A stretch of DNA of 6,103 nt from assembly GCA_003241215.1 (NCBI GenBank), contig QFOL01000355.1, forward strand, positions 1 to 6,103, read 5' to 3'. Below the pieces are notes generated by a model, which worked only from the letters and a program-made list of their open reading frames with translations, was not told the DNA's origin and searched no databases. The translations under genes were made by a program, and so were the position numbers. This document shows, piece after piece, positions 4,966 to 6,103 of the stretch; position 1 is the first letter of the stretch, and each line of letters begins with the position of its first letter. The stretch is from Agrobacterium fabrum (lineage in GTDB: Bacteria; Pseudomonadota; Alphaproteobacteria; Rhizobiales; Rhizobiaceae).

Positions 4966-5605
4966 GACGATGTTCCTTTTGTGTGCTTCCAAGCCTCGGA
5001 CATCGACGGCCACCAGCGCAGGGCTTCATCCCAAGGCATGGCAAGCATCGACGGCAAAGGGGTCCGGTAAATGAGGCTCATGAGCGCGATCACGTCTCGC
5101 CATTCGTCGGCAGCGACGATGGATCGCTCGTTTCTGCCCGGAACATTGGGGGCAAAAAATCGAAGCAAACTCGCGTGACCTCCTCGCCGTCAACATCCAT
5201 CAGGCCGCGCAGCACCTCGGCGGGCATGCCGGTCATGCTGGCGTAGATATCGAAGTTGTCTTCTTCGCCGCCGGTGCGCTGATCAATCAGTTCGCCCACT
5301 TCGCCAACCGTCAGGCGGCGAACCGTGATCTGAGCGACCGCGCCGAGCTCGTCATCCTCGAAAGGAAACTGCAAAGGCACGATCTTGGAGAACTCACCAG
5401 CGGTGAAACGCAGAGCCTTGCGAGGGCGCTTGGAAACTGCCGGTTCGGCGGCGGCAGGGGAAACCGCCTTGTTGACAGGTGCGGCAACACCCATGCCCTC
5501 CCACATGTCGCGGGGCGGAAGAGGGATTTCCTCGAAGCGCACGGCGTCCGGGTCATTTTTGGATTGCGGGACAGCGACACGCGCCTTCAGGATTTCGTCA
5601 GTCAT
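4962..5605 (-). CDS. Tail assembly chaperone fusion E-E' made by -1 frameshift
   Basis: If ribosomes slip back one base at the T TTT TTG heptamer (5159-5153), the E reading frame joins a second frame that runs to a TGA at 4964-4962. This gives 151 residues of E followed by 63 residues (APNVPGRNERS...MSLIYRTPLPSMLAMPWDEALRWWPSMSEAWKHTKGTSS), 214 in total. The extension has the look of P2 GpE'-type tails: an L-x-x-M-x-MPWDEALRW core. In lambda (G/GT), P2 (E/E') and Mu, such fusions bind the tape measure protein, are absent from virions and are needed in a low ratio to the short form. The extension has no good start of its own (only a TTG at 5168 inside E) and its stop overlaps the tape measure start, exactly as in known systems. 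Confidence 0.85.
4974..4980 (-). promoter_or_regulatory. Shine-Dalgarno deciding the tape measure GTG start
   Basis: AAAAGGA ends 8 nt before the GTG at 4965-4963 and lies within the last codons of E' (HTKGTSS). The good spacing and the GTGA stop-start overlap favour this GTG over the later ATG at 4956 and the far upstream GTG at 5013. Confidence 0.65.
5090..5605 (-). CDS. Phage tail assembly chaperone E (Mu gp41 / P2 E family), short form
   Basis: The 171-residue protein starts MTDEILKARVAVPQSKNDPDAVRFEEIPLPP. A Pro/Ala-rich spacer with PAAAEPAVSKRPRK leads to the family core from about residue 62: KALRFTAGEFSKIVPLQFPFEDDELGAVAQITVRRLTVGEVGELI, then EEDNFDIYASMTGMPAEVLRGLMDVDGEEVTRVCFDFL. 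This is the Mu gp41/P2 E-type tail assembly domain. The frame extends 17 codons upstream into a GC-rich hairpin, but the ATG at 5605 is chosen because AGG (5614-5612) lies 6 nt before it (AAAGG at 10 nt) and because no ribosome site serves the upstream codon. After the slippery site the unshifted frame adds only about 20 low-complexity residues before TGA at 5092-5090. In Mu and P2 the tail tube gene lies immediately upstream; here it does not. Confidence 0.85.
   Translation of the reverse strand: MTDEILKARVAVPQSKNDPDAVRFEEIPLPPRDMWEGMGVAAPVNKAVSPAAAEPAVSKRPRKALRFTAGEFSKIVPLQFPFEDDELGAVAQITVRRLTVGEVGELIDQRTGGEEDNFDIYASMTGMPAEVLRGLMDVDGEEVTRVCFDFLPPMFRAETSDPSSLPTNGET
5112..5128 (-). promoter_or_regulatory. 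Small stem-loop downstream of the slippery heptamer
   Basis: On the minus strand AGCGA (5128-5124) can pair with TCGCT (5116-5112) around a 7-nt loop, starting 24 nt after the heptamer. A competing GCCC/GGGC pairing (5153-5150 with 5139-5136) begins right at the heptamer. Stimulatory structures help some frameshift sites but are not needed at others; five base pairs is weak evidence. Confidence 0.25.
5153..5159 (-). promoter_or_regulatory. Programmed -1 frameshift slippery site T TTT TTG
   Basis: In the E frame the codons read GAT TTT TTG CCC, so the heptamer T TTT TTG has the ideal X-XXY-YYZ phasing for tandem tRNA slippage from TTT-TTG to TTT-TTT. The -1 frame then reads GCC CCC AAT into the E' extension. 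To my memory the same heptamer is used at the P2 E/E' site. It lies at the expected place, just before the end of E, and E' is in the -1 frame as required. Confidence 0.88.
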
Positions 5606-5635
5606 GGTCAACCTGCCTTTGCTTCGATGATCGAG

Positions 5636-5665
5636 CGGCGGCGGGTGGCGTCTCACCCGCCGCCG
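5636..5665. promoter_or_regulatory. Strong GC-rich hairpin just upstream of the tail chaperone gene
   Basis: CGGCGGCGGGTG (5636-5647) pairs perfectly with CACCCGCCGCCG (5654-5665), a 12-bp stem with a 6-nt loop. It sits 31 nt before the E start codon and clear of its ribosome site. There is no T run on either strand side, so it is not a standard intrinsic terminator; it could act as an attenuator, an RNA-processing or stabilising structure, or mark the end of an upstream transcript. The first in-frame codons upstream of the chosen E start run through it, supporting the choice of the later start. Confidence 0.65.
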
Positions 5666-5721
5666 TCAGACAAGGAAGGCTCAAAAACTCCCTCGCCACA
5701 AAGGCCCTCAGGAGCGTGGCC

Positions 5722-5820
5722 TCAGGCAGGTCCAACGGAAAAGCCCTGCACGATCTTGATAGCAGTGCTGACAATTGGCAGGGTGATGAACGGTGTCAGC
5801 CACCGAGCAGTTATTTGCAT
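5722..5820 (-). CDS. Possible 32-residue hydrophobic peptide
   Basis: An ATG at 5820 opens a short frame, MQITARWLTPFITLPIVSTAIKIVQGFSVGPA, with a hydrophobic centre (about residues 10-29) that could be one membrane segment. There is no recognisable ribosome site (the upstream sequence is T-rich) and no homologue that I recognise. The frame remains open for about 40 codons upstream without a start. It lies two stem-loops upstream of E on the same strand. It could be chance. Confidence 0.18.
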   Translation of the reverse strand: MQITARWLTPFITLPIVSTAIKIVQGFSVGPA

Positions 5821-5858
5821 AAAAGAGAGAAAATCTTGGATCGGGCGCGGGCAGAATA

Positions 5859-5934
5859 GAAGGCCGTACAATGCGTTTTCGTTCCATCGTGGCCGATGCG
5901 CGGGAAAACCTCTCCAAACGCTTCTACGGCCTTC
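5859..5934. repeat. Nested 76-bp interrupted inverted repeat
   Basis: The outer arms GAAGGCCGTA (5859-5868) and TACGGCCTTC (5925-5934) are perfect complements. After a 4/3-nt internal loop the pairing resumes with GCGTTT (5873-5878) and AAACGC (5916-5921), giving 16 paired bases. Near the same centre, CATCG/CGATG (5885-5889/5894-5898) forms a small hairpin with a 4-nt loop, and GTTTTC/GAAAAC (5875-5880/5904-5909) offers an alternative pairing. No T run follows on either strand. It could be an RNA structure in the leader of the operon, a protein-binding dyad, or the remains of a small mobile repeat. Confidence 0.6.
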
Positions 5935-6103
5935 AATGAGGCTTCAATTTCGAAGCCGTCTCGCTTTCCTCAGGTGCGCCACTGAGGTTCTCACGTACAC
6001 GCGTGATTTCAGCAAGGCTGGTGACCCTTGTCAATCGGCGCAGATCGGGCCGATTGCAGGCGTTGTCTCGCATACCTAAATTCAGAGTGAGCGCGGCAGA
6101 GAA
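5933..6103 (-). CDS. Possible 3' end of an upstream gene (partial, weak)
   Basis: This minus frame is open from the window edge to a TGA at 5935-5933 (56 codons) and translates to FSAALTLNLGMRDNACNRPDLRRLTRVTSLAEITRVRENLSGAPEESETASKLKPH. The middle (LRRLTRVTSLAEITRVRENL) reads like a plausible helix. An internal ATG at 6073 would give 46 residues, but its ribosome site is poor. It matches no family that I recognise and is not a tail tube C-terminus. Its stop lies in the right arm of the nested inverted repeat. Confidence 0.25.
   Translation of the reverse strand, partial: FSAALTLNLGMRDNACNRPDLRRLTRVTSLAEITRVRENLSGAPEESETASKLKPH
6006..6034 (-). promoter_or_regulatory. Candidate sigma70-type promoter reading towards the tail operon
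   Basis: On the minus strand a perfect TTGACA (6034-6029) is followed, after 17 nt, by TGAAAT (6011-6006, 4 of 6 matches to TATAAT). It points at the tail/head operon, whose first confident gene starts about 400 nt downstream. It overlaps the weak partial ORF above, so only one of the two is likely to matter. Mu late promoters lack a good -35 and depend on C protein, so a site with a consensus -35 would be a departure. Confidence 0.25.

Larger units (their letters stand above)
100..6103 (-). mobile_element. Mu-like transposable prophage, right-end portion (continues beyond the window)
   Basis: The stretch carries a Mu-family structural gene set on one strand: tail assembly chaperone with frameshift extension, tape measure, Mor-like activator, gpT-like head protein and gpI-like protease. 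It ends at 100 in TG followed by iterated 22-bp-spaced motifs. TG/CA termini and repeated transposase sites are typical of Mu-type elements. The transposase genes, the other end and the 5-bp target duplication are not in the window, so integrity cannot be judged. Positions 5606-6103 are assumed, not shown, to be phage DNA. The missing tail tube gene and the probable frameshift in gpI leave open that this is a decaying prophage. Confidence 0.75.
5606..6103. other. Region upstream of the tail chaperone gene with no confident gene
   Basis: About 500 bp show no recognisable phage gene on either strand. In Mu and P2 relatives the tail tube gene should end just upstream of E, but none of the three minus frames shows tube-protein features. 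Every minus frame is interrupted within 60 or so codons, and the long plus-strand frame (5564-6079) is Arg/Ser/Pro-rich without family features. The stretch holds a GC-rich hairpin, a nested inverted repeat, a possible promoter and two weak short ORFs, each listed separately. It may be a regulatory leader for the operon or a decayed or recombined segment. Confidence 0.5.

Noticed and set aside
4966..5013. Longer tape measure start at the GTG at 5013
   Set aside because: No ribosome site is present, it would overlap E' by about 50 bp, and the family-like N-terminus begins at the later GTG/ATG.
3862..5070. 402-codon plus-strand open frame opposite the tape measure gene
   Set aside because: It is the antisense shadow of a long GC-rich coding region: composition is Arg/His/Ala-rich, it duplicates the tandem repeat in mirror form, and no family features are visible.
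5636..5665. Intrinsic terminator at the GC hairpin
   Set aside because: Neither strand has a T run after the stem, so it is recorded as a hairpin without claiming termination.
5771..5785. ATTGGCAGG match to the phage-end motif as an internal transposase site
   Set aside because: Only 9 bp match, the GCAAAATC half is missing, and there is no second copy nearby; chance is sufficient.
5708..5917. 69-codon minus-strand ORF upstream of the chaperone
   Set aside because: The sequence looks like random translation (many Arg, Cys, Pro), GGAGAGG lies over 20 nt before the ATG, and a different minus frame looks no worse.
5564..6079. 171-codon plus-strand frame across the region without genes
   Set aside because: It starts inside the tail chaperone gene on the opposite strand, is rich in Arg, Ser and Pro, and shows no domain; open length alone at this GC content is weak evidence.
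1..6103. tRNA, rRNA, CRISPR array or toxin-antitoxin genes
   Set aside because: No cloverleaf, regularly spaced array or recognisable toxin-antitoxin pair was seen; the only tandem repeats are the two end sites and the in-gene duplication.

Overview
The window reads as the right-hand terminal part of a Mu-like transposable prophage in an alphaproteobacterium, probably Hyphomicrobiales (Rhizobium/Brucella/Ochrobactrum-like). The lineage is inferred from moderately high GC, from the style of the Mu-family proteins, and from the palindromic intergenic repeat at 1-99, a type common in rhizobial genomes. All convincing genes lie on the minus strand and are transcribed from high to low coordinates as one tightly packed operon.

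Layout. Positions 1-99 are host DNA: a REP/BIME-like palindromic repeat that stops abruptly. The phage appears to begin at 100 with a terminal TG, followed by two direct copies of a 16-bp motif exactly 22 bp apart, which is the arrangement of MuA-type transposase sites at a right end. Going inward (each gene is upstream of the previous one): a small putative DNA-binding protein (136-525), the Mu gpI-like protease/scaffold (584-1435, with a good internal start for a scaffold-only product and a probable C-terminal frameshift), the gpT-like major head protein (1447-2334), a Mor/C-type activator (2336-2866), the tail tape measure protein (2863-4965), and the tail assembly chaperone pair (4962-5605) joined by a canonical -1 slippery heptamer, T TTT TTG. 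Positions 5606-6103 contain no gene I can call confidently. They hold a 12-bp GC-rich hairpin, a 76-bp nested inverted repeat, a possible promoter and a few weak short ORFs.

How the genes work together. The chaperone E and its frameshift fusion E-E' coat the tape measure protein while the tail tube polymerises around it; gpT forms the capsid shell on the gpI/Z scaffold; and the Mor-like protein is a candidate activator of middle or late transcription. Junctions are overlapping or nearly so (GTGA at 4965, ATGA at 2866, and Shine-Dalgarno sequences inside the preceding gene for gpT and gpI), so translation is probably coupled throughout.

What is unusual. Mu itself has protease I, then head T, then tail genes, and after the tape measure gene the baseplate genes N and P. 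Here tail genes come first, the tape measure gene is followed by a regulator, and then T precedes I right up against the phage end. This permuted order, with a regulator buried in the structural operon, is the most novel aspect of the window. Family assignments were made by reading the sequence and from memory, without database searches.
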